DNA from: Saccopteryx bilineata
Taxonomy: Eukaryota > Chordata > Mammalia > Chiroptera > Emballonuridae
Reading direction: 5' to 3'
Length of the DNA stretch: 64,000 bases
Assembly (NCBI RefSeq): GCF_036850765.1
Contig: NC_089493.1
Location: forward strand, 269,059,034-269,123,033
Shown here piece after piece: positions 11,357 to 23,400 of the stretch. Position 1 is the first letter of the stretch. Every line of letters begins with the position of its first letter. The translations under genes were made by a program, and so were the position numbers. Below the pieces are notes generated by a model, which ran no database searches, was not told where the DNA came from, and saw only the letters and a list, made by a program, of their open reading frames with translations.

Positions 11357-12460
11357 TGTGGCTCTATTTAATCTCCTAGACATGTGGGATATAGTTGCAA
11401 AACCTATCTTAATATTCTTGTCTGTTAATTTTAACACGTAGGTCCATTCTGGGTTGTTCTGATGGACTGATTAGTCTCCTCATCAAGGACCATATTTTCC
11501 TGCTTCTCTGTGTGCCTGGTAATCTTTTAATGTATGGCAGACAATACAAATTTTGCTTTGTTGGATGTTGGATCCTTTTGTATCCCCATAGCTATTTTTG
11601 AGCTTAGTTCTGGGATACATATAGTCAAGTTACTTAGGAATAGTTTAAATGTATGGGAAGGGGAAGTCTTGCTCCTATGATTTGTTAAGCAGGTCTAAAG
11701 CAGGGCTATGATCCCACATTACTGAGGTAAGACCTTCCTGCGTATTCCACCCCAGGCGCCGTGAATGACAGTCTAACTGATGGACACAGGTATTACTGCT
11801 GACAGGTGAGCTCCGGGCACTGTTTGCTAATTCTTTCAATACCCTCACATGTGAGTGCTCAGCAGCACTCTGCGGGACTCCCGGGTGGGAACCCTGAAAC
11901 TCCCCAGGGCTCCCTCCTCCTGCAGCTCTCTCCCTTCAGTACTCTGCCCTGTAAACTCCAGCCCTCCGAGGGGCCCTGGCCTCTCAGCCTTGCCTTTCCA
12001 GCTCAGAGAGCCTGCTACATACCTCCCGGGCTCTCTCTTCCTCTACTGCAGCCTGGAAACTCAAGACAGTTCACAAAGGCAGTTCTAGGGCTCGCCTCAC
12101 TTGTTTCTTGTCTCTCAGGGATCACCGTTCTTTTTGTTTTAAGGATTTTGTATGGTGTTTTGGTTGTTTCAGGCAGGCTGGTAAATACTAATCCTGTCAC
12201 TCCATTTTGGGTGAAAGCAAAAGGCCTGCAGGAGTTTAGGCTGGGACTGGCGCCCAGACACGAGGATCTTGGCAAGAAGGCCGGAGCTGGGAGTGGGTAG
12301 TACGGCACCCAGCAGGAGGTTGTCTCTGGAAAGCTCTCTGGGTGCCTGTGGTCGGCGGTCCCCTCAGTCATTCTTAATCCCAGTGGTAGTATGAGGCTAC
12401 ACACTACTGCCTTCTCTCTGTGCTCCTACTGGCAAAAGCAGGGCCAAAATAGAGGAGTTC
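10326..12460 (-). mobile_element. Old LINE-1 5' half (ORF1 and 5' UTR), decayed
   Basis: The minus strand carries L1M-type ORF1 and 5' UTR-like sequence: 'cttgtagggtgaacgtgctg', 'ttgagtttcttagacctgta', then 'ctggtaatcttttaatgtat' and 'gagcttagttctgggataca'. The frames at 11806-12300 and 12015-12404 overlap it and are not genes. A GT/TA microsatellite interrupts it at 11267. Ends are approximate. Confidence 0.55.
11267..11354. repeat. Compound (GT)n(TA)n microsatellite
   Basis: 19 GT units (11267-11304) pass directly into 25 TA units (11305-11354) with no interruption. The GT part can adopt Z-DNA and the TA part can extrude a cruciform. Likely highly polymorphic. Confidence 0.97.
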
Positions 12461-12532
12461 AAAGTGAGTGGTATTTAATGCCATTTGTTTATTTTTAAAA
12501 AACTGAAAACAGTTATTGATCCAATTTTTTAA

Positions 12533-12937
12533 ATTATAATGTAATATTGTGGCCCTGGCTGGTTGGCTCAGTGGTAGAGTGTCAGCCCGGCGTGTGTAGA
12601 TGTCCCAGGTTTGATTCCTAGTCAGGGCACACAGGAGAAGCACCCGTCTGCTTCTCCACTTCTCCCCCTTTTCTTCTCTCTCTTTCTATCCCTCCTGGAG
12701 CCATGGCTTCACTGGAGCAAGTTAGCCCTGGGCACTGAGGATGGCTTCAGGGCCTTCTCCTCAGGTGCTAAGAGGAGTTTTGTTGCTAAGTAACAAAGCT
12801 ACACCCCAGATAGGCAGAGCATCACCCCCTAGTGGGCTTGCCAGTTGGATGCCAGCCAGGGCACATGTGGGAGTCTATCTCTCTGCCTCCCCTCCTCTTA
12901 CTGAATTAAAAATATATATATTATAATTTAATTTTGT
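12533..12937 (+). mobile_element. SINE family A, full length, with TSD
   Basis: An 18-bp direct repeat with two mismatches flanks the element (12533-12550 and 12920-12937). The tRNA-like head starts ggccctggctggttggctca at 12551, with a B-box-like GGTTTGATTCC about 60 bp on, then the cacaggagaag junction, a CT-rich body, and a tail 'gggagtctatctctctgcct'. An RNA polymerase III type promoter is implied by the A and B boxes. Confidence 0.85.
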
Positions 12938-13329
12938 ATAACCATCATATAATAGAATGAAAATATTATGGCTTTCAAAATAACTTTTAAAAAAATAATA
13001 TTAAAAGTAACTAAGACTATATAACCATTATAATTTACAAACCAATTTCATATGTGTTATCTTCTTTAATATTTTCTAATTTCTTTAGCACAGATATATA
13101 CACTACTAAGTCTCTTAATGGTTTTTCAACTCAAATTTGATCAGTTAGAGCTAGAACTTAAACTAAGATCATTATTTAACTATAATGTATAATGTATAAA
13201 CAATTATAGACTAACTTTTTAAAAAATTGAAGGAATAGGGGAAAAGTCAGGGTCTGTTCTAAATTAAGGAGATTAAAGAAAAAACAAAATGCAAAGCATA
13301 GCTCTCCATTAGATCTCGGTTCAAAAAAA
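12938..13329. other. AT-rich stretch, nothing recognised
   Basis: No gene or clear repeat; A+T rich with short homopolymer runs. Confidence 0.4.
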
Positions 13330-13680
13330 CTGCTACATAAGCTATTGTGGGGGAAATCTAGGGAAATGTGAATACAGTGACTATTGGGTCATATCAGTGA
13401 ATTGTTACAAATTTTATAGGTGTGATTATGATATTGCCATTTGTAGGGCAAATGTTATTATTCTTAGGATTAAATAATTTGGGGTAAAATATCATGAGTT
13501 CTCCAACTTATAAATGGTTCAGGAAAAGCTAAATGTATATATTCACACACCTATTGAGGCAAATATGACAAAAGAACACAATTGTTGATTCTAAGTGGTG
13601 GATTTACAGGAATTCGCTGTATGAGTCATTCAACGTTTCTGTATGTTTGAAAGTGTTACTAGACAATGGGGGGTTGAAAT
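13330..13680 (+). mobile_element. Ancient interspersed repeat, L1M 3'-end-like
   Basis: The order 'gtgattatgatattgccatt ... aaatggttcaggaaaagcta ... aagaacacaattgttgattc ... ctgtatgtttgaaagtgtt' resembles a common old L1M-type 3' UTR block. The family is uncertain and there is no coding sequence. Confidence 0.4.
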
Positions 13681-13985
13681 GATACTATTAGACTCTGCCA
13701 CAGAGGAAAATTAATATATGGGTGGACAAAGAATGGCGGTAGGCCTATATCCCTGCTGACCACAGGAACCCCAGGGTTATGAATTACTATGAATTTTCCT
13801 TCCTTACATCAATCATGTGGACCATTTCAGATTTAGGTGAGAAAAATTTAAAATGCATTTACTTTAAATTAGAATTTTATTTAAATTAAAGCACTGTATT
13901 GTTAAAGTCAGTTAACTAGTACTTATACAAATATATTTGGGTGTTTTAACCCTTCTTTGCTATATCAACAGCAATTCAGATACTT
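13681..13985. other. Short unique stretch
   Basis: Nothing recognised. Confidence 0.35.
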
Positions 13986-14348
13986 TTCATTGTGGGCTCT
14001 GCTTCCACAAATTCAACCAACTCTGAATCGAAAATATTCTGGAGGGGAAAAAAATGTTATGTTGTTACGGTCATGTGCTGTGTAGTTTGGCCTACGATGG
14101 TTGCCTCTGTACCGAACATGTACACACTTTTTTCTTGTCATTATTTCCTAAACCATACAGTGTAACAGCTATTTACCTAGGTTTTACATTGTATTAAGTA
14201 TTCTTAATTGTATTCTTCATTGTATTAAGAGCTGATTAAAGTATACAAGAGGATGTGTGTCCTATGCCATTTTATATAAAGGGACTTGAGCATAAGCAGA
14301 TTTTGGTATCAGCAGACAGTCCTGGAACTAGTCTCCCGTGGATAGCAA
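13986..14348 (+). mobile_element. MER2, Tigger-derived non-autonomous DNA transposon
   Basis: The body shows 'caaattcaaccaactctgaa tcgaaaatattctgg', 'acttttttcttgtcattatt', and the 3' end 'gggacttgagcata' then 'gattttggtatc', all in MER2 order. No transposase. The terminal repeats are worn. Confidence 0.75.
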
Positions 14349-14394
14349 TGGATGATTGTTACCTTGAATCTAAAAAACAATGCATCCAGTAGAT

Positions 14395-14550
14395 TCTATT
14401 TTCTTTATTTTACTAAAGAGAAAATGAGGTTAAAAGACTTGTCTGAAGCCACCTCACTAACAGATGCCAGAGTTGGGTCTCAAACCTCTGGTCAGCTGGC
14501 CCCAGAGCCAGAGCTTTTTCATTACACTGTGCCGTGCCCTCCTGTCTCCA
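14395..14550 (-). mobile_element. MIR SINE fragment
   Basis: 'gagaaaatgaggttaaaaga' and 'agagttgggtctcaaacc' are the reverse complement of the central and B-box portions of MIR. Ancient and diverged. Confidence 0.6.
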
Positions 14551-15455
14551 TCGCGCACCCATCTCTGCATGAGAGCTGAAACGAAAAGGCAGAGCATGGC
14601 CTCGCTTGACCTCAGCTCAGAAGGTGTGTGCTAGGCAACTCAAAATTTTCCCTGCTCTCCACATGTCTGCTAATGACCAGAAAAGCACAGTGAGTATTGA
14701 TTTTGAGGTTACAAATAATTTTAACAAGTGGGCAAGTTCACAAACACAGAACAGGACCTACTGTCATTTACAATAGTGCACCGTTCTACTAAATTAGAAT
14801 GGGCGGTCCCCACGTTAAATTCACTCCTGTATGTTCATAGTGCTTTCCCCAGAGAAGATGCCTGATATACCCTTCATAAGTAACTAAGTGGATGAATGAA
14901 TGTAAAGTTAATACATTCATATAAATCCAATAGATGGTGCTTTACAGAGACAACGCAGAACTAAGAGACAAGACCAGCAAAGGTTACCTCGAATTCCTTC
15001 TTGGCTTCAATCATCCACATAGAGATAGATGAGCAAGCTGTTTGGAAGAAGCCAAAGCTCACAGCATTGCCTCCAGACCCAGGGGGGAGGGTGGGCAAAT
15101 GCGCATTCCACAGTTGCCAGGCAGTTCCTCAATTACAAAATAGGTTCTCTTACCCACCCAAATGGGCACTCGCTGTTTAAAAATCAAGACAGATTTTCTC
15201 AGGTTCTGAATGCTGCTTAGCTCTCAGTCCACAAAAGGCAAACGCTGCCCAGAATGCAGCTCGTTACCACAGTATGTTCACTGTGAGTCAATGCATGAAG
15301 CACAAACGTTCGTGCCCGTCCACAAATCACAGGGTCGGCAAACAATCCCCTCACGAGCGATTGCGGCACGTGAGTCATGTTGTTCGCCCACAGACGGCAG
15401 ACTGCGTAGTCATGTCGCCTCCTCAGCGGCTGGTGTGATAAATCCATGTGACATT
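14551..15455. other. Mostly unique DNA with an L2-like end at about 14800-14905
   Basis: 'gatgcctgatatacccttca taagtaactaagtggatgaatgaatg' at about 14859-14904 resembles an L2 3' end. The rest shows no gene. Short frames at 15029-15461 are on both strands and unconvincing. Confidence 0.4.
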
Positions 15456-16035
15456 TTATGAAATGGATAAATGAAAGAGGGAGTGGCCAACCAAGATCAA
15501 AGTCAGCAAAGAAACAAGAAGTGATGTTGCTGGAAGTGACATTTGATTCTCATGAAAGTGGAGTTATGGAAAAATGGTGGGTGTGCTGATTCTCAGTCTG
15601 CAACCAGAAGTTAGTGAAGGCAGTCTCATCAACATAAATGCAGAAAGATTTTTTTAAAAAGATGATTAAGTCTCAGAGGAAGCTATGCAAGCAAGAGACG
15701 TCACGTTAAAGAAATGCTCAGAGAAATCTTACGACATTGAAAGTGCAAAGAATGACCTTGGAATGCTGATTCAAACTTGAAAGGAGCATGACAGGCCACC
15801 AAAAAGCTCGCTCCCTGTCATAAATTAAACAAGGAGAAGTCAAGCACTCTTCAAACTACTTCTGGTAAGTTTGTTTCTTTTTATAAAGTAATAAAACATT
15901 TTAATTTTCCATGTTTTAAGTGTTTTAAATTATTTTGTACTAAATAAATAGTTTTCTTAATTATTAATTTTTCTAAACTGACAGCAGGAATATTTTGCAT
16001 GTTTGGAAAAAAAATACTTTAATGTCATTGAACGA
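15456..16035 (+). mobile_element. Possible Tigger-like transposon fragment with transposase C-terminal relic
   Basis: A plus-strand frame with several stops reads a stretch of the kind 'EEAMQARDVTLKKCSEK' at about 15677-15728. It recalls the acidic C-terminal tail of Tigger/pogo-type transposases. The AT-rich end 'tttataaagtaataaaacatttt' is also Tigger-like. No terminal inverted repeat was confirmed, so the call is tentative. Confidence 0.4.
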
Positions 16036-16635
16036 TCATAATTTTCCCACTGATTATGAAGGTCACTTTGCTTGGTTTCACTCAGGGCCATTTTACGGTC
16101 CTCCCCATCATGGAAAGTGAAGACTGTCTGCAGTTGCGATGATAAAATGATATACTACTTACTATTAAACAAGGCTGGTAATCAAATGAAACAAAATAAA
16201 ACAATGAGGTAAAAGAATTTCATCTCTCAAACCTATTGTAGTTCCTCATGAATAACTGTGTGTGTTCCTATCAGACAAGCAACATACTGATGAAATTCCA
16301 GAGTTAAATTTTGTTGAGAGTTGGACCTCTCTTAAACATTCATAGCTCCAACATTTTCAGTAAGGAAAAAAAAATTTTTTTTAACTGTTTACATTTAGAA
16401 AAGATAGAAAAATTAGTGAAATCTGTCAGGCTTAGGAACAGATGTGGGCAGGGGCTCAGATTGGCCTCTGACAGGTAAAACCTCTGACTCTCCTGGTGAC
16501 ACACCAAAGTGTCCCCATACCTGGGCAATCAAGACCTCACACTCCCAGCCGATTCACCATCCTCCCTTCTTGGAGGTCAGACTACATTTCTACATTTGGT
16601 TATGGTAAGGAGCTGATTCAATCAATAATTATTTA
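16036..16635. other. Unique stretch, nothing recognised
   Basis: AT-rich, no gene or clear repeat. Confidence 0.35.
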
Positions 16636-17006
16636 TTTATTCTGAATCTTTTTTTTTTCCGAAGTGAGAAGTGGGGTTGGGTAGGGGAGAGGCAGACAGA
16701 CAGACTCCCACATGCGCCCGACTGGGATCTATGAGGGGGGGGCGATGCTCGGCCCCTCTGGGGCATTGCTCTGCTGCAATCAGAGACATTCTAGCACCTG
16801 AGGCAGAGGCCATGGAGCCATCCTCAGTGCCTGGGCCAACTTTGCTCCAATGGAGCCTTGGCTGCGGGAGGGGAAGAGAGACAGAGAGGAAGGAGAGGGG
16901 GAGGGGTGGAGAAGCAGATGGGTGCCTCTCCTTTGTGCCCTGGCCAGGAATCAAACCTGGGACTTCCACACATCAGGCCAATGCTCTACCGTTTATTCTG
17001 AATCTT
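16636..17006 (-). mobile_element. SINE family A, 5'-truncated, with perfect 15-bp TSD
   Basis: TTTATTCTGAATCTT is repeated exactly at 16636-16650 and 16992-17006. The minus-strand SINE lacks the first part of the tRNA head (it stops at '...tagagcat' on the sense strand), so the A box is incomplete and this copy is unlikely to be transcribed on its own. Confidence 0.88.
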
Positions 17007-18545
17007 AATTTTTAAAAATATAGACACAATGGCTTGAGATAAAGATGTGAGCCTATTCAAGCCCAGCCTGCTCACTGCCATGAAATTACATCTCAGACCA
17101 GGATCTGACCTTAAATCCCCAGTCCCCCTACTTTACAGGACAACTAACAAGACTAGCTCTCACCAGAGGGACAGAAGGTGTCTATTTTAGTTAACAACAC
17201 AAAGGTGAAGCATTTAGACCCCAGTTTAGCCCCCACGTGTTTGCTGAGCGCCTACTGCAGCAGGCGGGTTGCCGGGAACAGGGAACACCGAAATGTAAGA
17301 AGCCCTACTTGCTGCGGAGCTCAGCAGCCCTGCAGCCAGATGGACGTGTGCAGGAAAGACAGAATCCACAGGGCTCTGTGGGGCCACGGCAAGTGAGCAA
17401 TCCCTTTTGCCAACGGACGGACGTAAGGGAAAGTTACAGGAAGATGGGATGACTCCAGGCCAACTACGGGGTGGAGTTGTCCATCAGCCCGAGCATCGGA
17501 AGCTGCACAGAGTGGGGAGGAAAGGGCAGGTAGTCCCAGACAGTCTGCTCCACACGCAGGTGGAGCCCAGGCTGTTTGCAGGAATGGCTGGAGATGGGCG
17601 CCCAGAGGTGGGTTGCCTTTGTAGTTCCTGAAAACCTGTTTTATCTTCATGCAAGGGAGATGCTTTAGTTCATTCAAGCAGAGGTGCAGGCTAGCCTTGG
17701 CCAGCTATCACTCTGCTCACTAGCAAGCTCTGAGCTCTGCCCCCCCCCACCACCACCACCAGTTCCTCTCTGTGCTCAGAGAGAGAAAAGGAGGGAGGGA
17801 GGGCAGGAACAGAGGTATAAGCCCAGAGAGAATAAACACCAGGAGTGCTTTCTTCACCGCTGTGCCCCCAGCAGGTAACACATTGCCCAGTAAATAAACG
17901 GCACCCAATAAATGCGAGTAGACGCAGTCAGCATGCCCCTGAAAGGAGCCTTTGGTTGTGCAAAGGAAAATCTAGACGGAAGGGGCAGAAGCAAGTGAAA
18001 TCTTTCTCCGTTAGTGGAAGGCGTCTTCTTTGACGAAGGCGTTTTGACATAAGGTATTTCAAATTACGTATTTTTAATGTTTAAAGACTTGAAGACTCAA
18101 AGAGTTTTACTGGGGGTTAAAGCAGCTGCAACGTATCACTGGGTCTTTGCTTCTAAGGGGGATTGGGGCCTCCACAAAGTAACATTCACCTGAAATCAAG
18201 GAGAAATATAGCCTTTAAGGGACTTCCTGTGGCGAGGGCTGGCCAGTAAGTTTTAGGGAAAGGAGTATGGGATATCCATTTTTAAGTTGTTTCCTGCCCC
18301 GTGCTGTCATTTCCGCCACTCCCCCACCCCAAATTCTCCAGGGGGGCCAGATGTGGGGTGGTGGGGTTGTGGGGTTGAAGGGGGGCACTTCTATTTATAT
18401 TTGGTGTGAAACTGTGAGGAAGGCACAGAGCACAGGCAACCGTGATTTCTGGGGGACGTGGCAGTCAGAACCACGCAGTGGGGAGCAGGTCAGGGGAGCG
18501 AGCACCAGACTTACCCCAATGAAGCAGGATAGAGGCTTGTACAAT
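17007..18545. other. Mostly unique DNA with small relics
   Basis: A C/CCA-rich run lies at about 17741-17762. An L2-like 3' end ('ccagtaaataaacggcaccc aataaatgcg') lies at about 17850-17916. No gene is recognised; the open frames around 17178-17677 conflict with one another on opposite strands. Confidence 0.35.
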
Positions 18546-18759
18546 AAAAAGGCTTTGCTTTGCTTTCTTTTCTAGATTTTACTTTTTCATTTTTAGAGAA
18601 GAGAGAGAGAGAGAGAGAGAGAGAAAGGGGGGAGCAGGAAGCATCAACTCCCATATGTGCCTTGACCGGGCAAGCCCAGGGTTTCAAACAGGCGACCTCA
18701 GCGTTCCAGGTCCACACTTGGTCCACTGCACCACCACAGGTCAGACCCAAAAAGGCTTT
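18546..18759 (-). mobile_element. SINE family B with 11-bp TSD
   Basis: AAAAAGGCTTT flanks the element at 18546-18556 and 18749-18759. On the minus strand it reads ctgacctgtggtggtgcagt, a B-box-like 'gtttgaaacc', the junction 'ggcaca' and a CT-rich body. An (AG)n run at 18599-18624 corresponds to the CT body. Confidence 0.8.
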
Positions 18760-19210
18760 TCAGCATGAGAGGAAACAAGCATTTATTTGAGATAGAAAAG
18801 AATAGCTATTTGGGACACACCGATTCAGGCAGAAGCATAAATAATGTTCTGATTGGGAGACACAAACAATGGGTACTTATGAAAAAGACGAGGGAAACAA
18901 GTACATCGATAGAAGGAGGGCCCTTCTATTGGGTCAGATAACACAGTGATGTTCTAAACAATGGTTTTCATTTTTATTCCAGTAGTCATAATAAATAATA
19001 AATGTTTTCTTGTTATCTTCGCAAATGCTGTTTGTTTGTTTGTTTGTTTGTTTGTTTGTTTGAGGCACCGGTTGCTTAAGCCCAGTCCAAGGGAGATTGT
19101 TACACTCCATGATCTGAGGTATAAGGCGTGCCAGGCGGTTCCTCCGTCGTGGCAGCTCCGGGGCCATTTTCAAGTGGCTCCGTTTATGTTATTGTTTACA
19201 GGCCTCAGTT
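18760..19210. other. Unique DNA with (TTTG)n
   Basis: An (TTTG)n microsatellite lies at about 19029-19062. Neither side is recognised; the bases 19063-19200 show no repeat. Confidence 0.4.
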
Positions 19211-19505
19211 ACATCATTTGGTTGAAAAAGGAAGGACACAGAGAACAAACGGATGGTTGCCAGACAAGAAGGGGGGAGGGGCTGGGTGAAAAAAGTGAAG
19301 GGATTAAGAAGCTACAACAACACAGTCAGACAGCAGAGGGGATATAGTCAATAATACTGTCATTAACTACGTATGGTGCCATGTGGCCACGAGCATTATC
19401 AGGGGGTTCGCTTCAAAAACGATATAACTGCCTAACCACTACGCTGTATACCTGAAACTAATATAAAATAAAATTGAATGTCAATTGTAATTGAAAAATA
19501 AAAAA
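19211..19505 (+). mobile_element. LINE-1 3' UTR fragment
   Basis: 'ggatatagtcaataatactg ... ctaaccactacgctgtatac ctgaaactaatataaaataa' is a well-known L1MA/L1MB-type 3' end, with an A-rich tail at 19490-19505. 5'-truncated, with no ORF2 codons identified. Confidence 0.7.
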
Positions 19506-20148
19506 GGGACAAAGGCTGGTGAACCCAGGACACTCAGCAGGTTACCTGCTCTGCCCCCACCACCCCTCCTAGACTTGGGGTTACTGCTGGGGTCTCAGCC
19601 ACTTGGCAGTTATTTGAGCCTCCATGCACCTGCTCTGAATCCACGTGCAGGACTCACCGCACTCACACCAGCTTTGCAGTTTGAATATCCCGCCTGCCAC
19701 TTGCCAAAACCAACTGCGTCTCTCCTGCCTGCTGGGCACCACCAGCCCAGCCCAGATCTCATGCTGAAGAAATCAAATGGGACAACTGTTCTCAGTTCTT
19801 GGTTCAAGCGGTAATTCATCAACCTCTCACTATACCCCAGTGCTTGTCATCTTTGTAGAGACCAGCCCACTCCACCCACCTCCCGCATCCTGGTAAGAAG
19901 ACAGCTCTGAAAATCCTACCTGATTGATCCTCTTTCCTTATCCCCTTAAAAAGCTCCTGATCCTCTTCAGTCAACCAGGCTCTTTTCATCCATTGGAAGG
20001 TTTGTCCCCAACAATATAACACATTATAGTCTGTCAGTCAGAAAAAAGACGTTTGTTCATTCATTCATTCATTCATTCATTCATTCATTCATTCATTCAC
20101 TCATTCAATAAAGGTTTCTGAGCTATGTGCTAAGTGTGGGACACACAA
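19506..20148. other. Unique DNA ending in (ATTC)n
   Basis: No gene. (ATTC)n occupies about 20057-20105, followed by an L2- or MIR-like 'aaggtttctgagctatgtgc' remnant. Confidence 0.4.
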
Positions 20149-20253
20149 TATGGATTTTTTTTTTTTTTTTTTAGGTGAGAGGAGGATAGTTAGGCAGACT
20201 TTTGCATATGCCTGACTGGGATTCACCCAGTAATCCCACCTGGGGCTATTTTT
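20149..20253 (-). mobile_element. 3' part of SINE family A split by the LINE-1
   Basis: The minus-strand SINE tail lies here and its tRNA head lies at 28062-28282, with the full LINE-1 between. The outer duplication TATGGATTTTT (20149-20159) pairs with TATGAATTTTT (28283-28293). The SINE is therefore older than the L1. Bases 20239-20253 are the left copy of the L1 duplication. Confidence 0.85.
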
Positions 20254-20498
20254 TTTTTTAATAATTTTATTTTTTTAATGGGGTTACATCAATAAAACAG
20301 GATACATATATTCAAAGATAACAAGTCCAGGTTATCTTGTCGTTCAATTATGTTGCATACCCACCACCCAAAGTCAGATTGTCCTCTGTCACCTTCTATC
20401 TTGTTTTCTTTGTGCCCCTCCCCACCCCCTATCCCTCTCCCATTCCCCCCTCCCCCCCGTAACCACCACACTCTTATCAATGTCTCTTAGTTTCACTA
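20254..20498 (-). other. LINE-1 3' UTR with G-rich tract and poly(A) signal
   Basis: On the L1 sense strand a G-rich purine tract (20415-20459) has seven or more runs of at least three Gs; such tracts are a conserved L1 3' UTR feature and can form G-quadruplexes. An AATAAA signal (plus-strand TTTATT at 20266-20271) precedes the A-tail. The UTR is about 245 bp. Confidence 0.85.
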
Positions 20499-23400
20499 TT
20501 ATGTCCCACCTACATATGGAATAATAAAGTTCCTGTTTTTTTCTGATTTACTTATTTCGCTTCGTATCATGTTATCAAGATCCCACCATTTTGCTGTAAA
20601 TGTTCCGATGTCATCATTTCTTATGGCTGAGTAGTATTCCATAGTGTATATGTGCCACATCTTCTTTATCCAGTCATCTATTGATGGGCTTTTTGGTTGT
20701 TTCCATGTCCTGGCCACTGTGAACAATGCTGCAATAAACATGGGGCTGCATGTGTCTTTACGTATCAATGTTTCTGAGTTTTGGGGATATATACCCAGTA
20801 GAGGGATTGCTGGGTCATAAGGTAGTTCTATTTGCAGTTTTTTGAGGAACCACCATACTTTCTTCCATAATGGTTGTACTACTTTACATTCCCAGCAACA
20901 GTGTATGAGGGTTCCTTTTTCTCCACAGCCTCTCCAACATTTGCTATTACCTGACTTGCTAATAATAGCTAATCGAACAGGTGTGAGGTGGTATCTCATT
21001 GCCATTTTGATTTGCATTTCTCTAATAGCTAAAGAAGATGAGCATCTTTTCATATATCTGTTGGCCATTTGTATTTCTTCCTGGGAGAAGTGTCTATTCA
21101 TATCCTCTTCCCATTTTTTAATTGGATTGTTTGTTTGTTTGTTGTTGAGTTTTATGAGTTCTTTGTATATTTTGGATATTAGGCCCTTATCTGAGCTGTT
21201 GTTTGAAAATATCATTTCCCATTTAGTTGGCTTTCTGTTTATTTTGTTATCAGTTTCTCTTGCTGAGCAAAAACTTCTTAGTCTGATGTAGTCCCATTCA
21301 TTAATTTTTGCCTTCACTTCTCTTGCCATTGGAGTCAAATTCATAAAATGCTCTTTAAAACCCAGGTCCATGAGTTGAGTACCTATGTCTTCTTCTATGT
21401 ACTTAATTGTTTCAGGTCTTATGTTTAGATCTTTGATCCATTTTGAGTTAATTTTTGTACAGGGGGAGAGACTGTAGTCCAGTTTCATTCTTTTGCATGT
21501 GGCTTTCCAGTTTTCCCAGCACCATTTATTGAAGAGGCTTTCTTTTCTCCATTGTGTGTTGTTGGCCCCTTTATCAAAAATTATTTGACTATATATATGT
21601 GGTTTTATTTCTGGACTTTCTATTCTGTTCCATTGGTCTGAGTGTCTATTTTTCTGCCAATACCATGCTGTTTTGATTGTCGTGGCCCTATAATAGAGTT
21701 TGAAGTCAGGTATTGTAATGCCCCCAGCTTCATTCTTTTTCTTTAGGATTGCTTTGGCTATTCGGGGTTTTTTATAGTTCCATATAAATCTGATGATTTT
21801 TTGCTCTATTTCTTTAAAAAACGTCATTGGAAGTTTGATGGGAATTGCATTAAATTTGTATATTGTTTTGGGTAATATGGCCATCTTGATTATATTTATT
21901 CTTCCTAGCCAAGAACAAGGTATATTCTTCCATCTCATTATATCTTTTTCGATTTCCCTTAACAATGGTTTATAGTTTTCATTATATAAGTCCTTTACAT
22001 TCTTTGTTATGTTTATTCCTAAGTATTTTATTTTTTTTGTTGCAATCGTAAAGGGGATTATTCTTTTGAGTTCCTTCTCGGTTGTTTCATTGTTGGCATA
22101 TAGAAAGGCTATTGACTTCTGTATGTTAATTTTGTATCCTGCGACCTCACTGTATTGGCTTATTGTTTCTAGTAGTCTTTTTGTGGATTCTTTGGGGTTT
22201 TCGATGTATAGGATCATATCATCTGCAAAAAGTGATACCTTTACTTCTTCTTTTCCGATATGGATGCCTTTTATTTCTTTGTCTTGTCTGATTGCTCTGG
22301 CTAGAACCTCTAGTACCACATTAAATAAGAGTGGAGATAGTGGACAACCCTGTCTTGTTCCTGACTTAAGGGGGAAAGCCTTCAGTTTAGTGCCATTTAA
22401 TATGATGTTAGCTGATGGTTTATCATATATGGCCTTTATCATGTTGAGATATTTTCCTTCTATACCCATTTTGTTGAGAGTCTTAAACATAAAATTGTGT
22501 TGTATTTTATCGAAAGCCTTTTCTGTATCTATTGATAAGATCATGTGGTTTTTGTTCTTTGTTTTGTTGGTATGGTGTATTACGTTAACCGTTTTACGTA
22601 TGTTGAACCATCCTTGAGATTCTGGGATGAATCCCACTTGATCATGATGTATTATTTTTTTAATATGTTGTTGTATTCGATTTGCTAGTATTTTGTTTAG
22701 TATTTTAGCATCTGTATTCATTAGAGATATTGGTCTGTAGTTTTCTTTTTTTGTGCCATCCTTGCCTGGTTTTGGTATGAGGGTTATGTTGGCCTCATAA
22801 AATGTGTTTGGAAGTATTGCTTCTTCTTCAATTTTTTGGAAGACTTTGAGTAGAATAGGAACCAAGTCTTCTTTGAATGTTTGATAAAATTCGCTGGTAT
22901 AGCCGTCAGGGCCTGGACTTTTATTTTTGGGGAGGTTTTTAATGGTTTTTTCTATTTCTTCTCTACTGATAGGTCTGTTTAGGCTTTCTGCTTCTTCTTG
23001 ACTCAGTCTAGGAAGGTTGTATTTTTCTAGGAATTTATCCATTTCTTCTAGGTTGTTGAATTTAGTGGCATAAAGTTTTTCATAGTATTCTATAGTAATT
23101 CTTTGTATATCTACGGTGTCCATGGTGATTTCTCCTCTTTCATTTTGTATTTTGTTTATATGAGTTCTTTCTCTTTTTTCCTTGGTAAGTCTTGCCAAGG
23201 GTTTGTCAATTTTGTTGATCTTTTCAAAGAACCAGCTCCTTGTTCTATTAATTTTTTCTATAGTTTTTCTGTTCTCTAATTCATTTATTTCTGCTCTGAT
23301 TTTTATTATCTCCTTTCTTCGGCTGCTTTTGGGTTGTCTTTGTTCTTCTTTTTCTAGTTCCTTAAGGTGAGAAGTTAAGTGGTTCACTTGGGCTCTCTCT

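Noticed and set aside
11222..11441. Frames encoding Cys-Val and Tyr-Ile or Thr-His repeats
   Set aside because: Translation of the GT/TA microsatellite.
20057..20105. Regular short repeats resembling an array
   Set aside because: (ATTC)n microsatellite with no spacers; not CRISPR, and this is mammalian DNA.
22009..22617. 202-codon plus-strand frame with many hydrophobic residues
   Set aside because: It is the antisense of LINE-1 ORF2; hydrophobic antisense frames are expected there.
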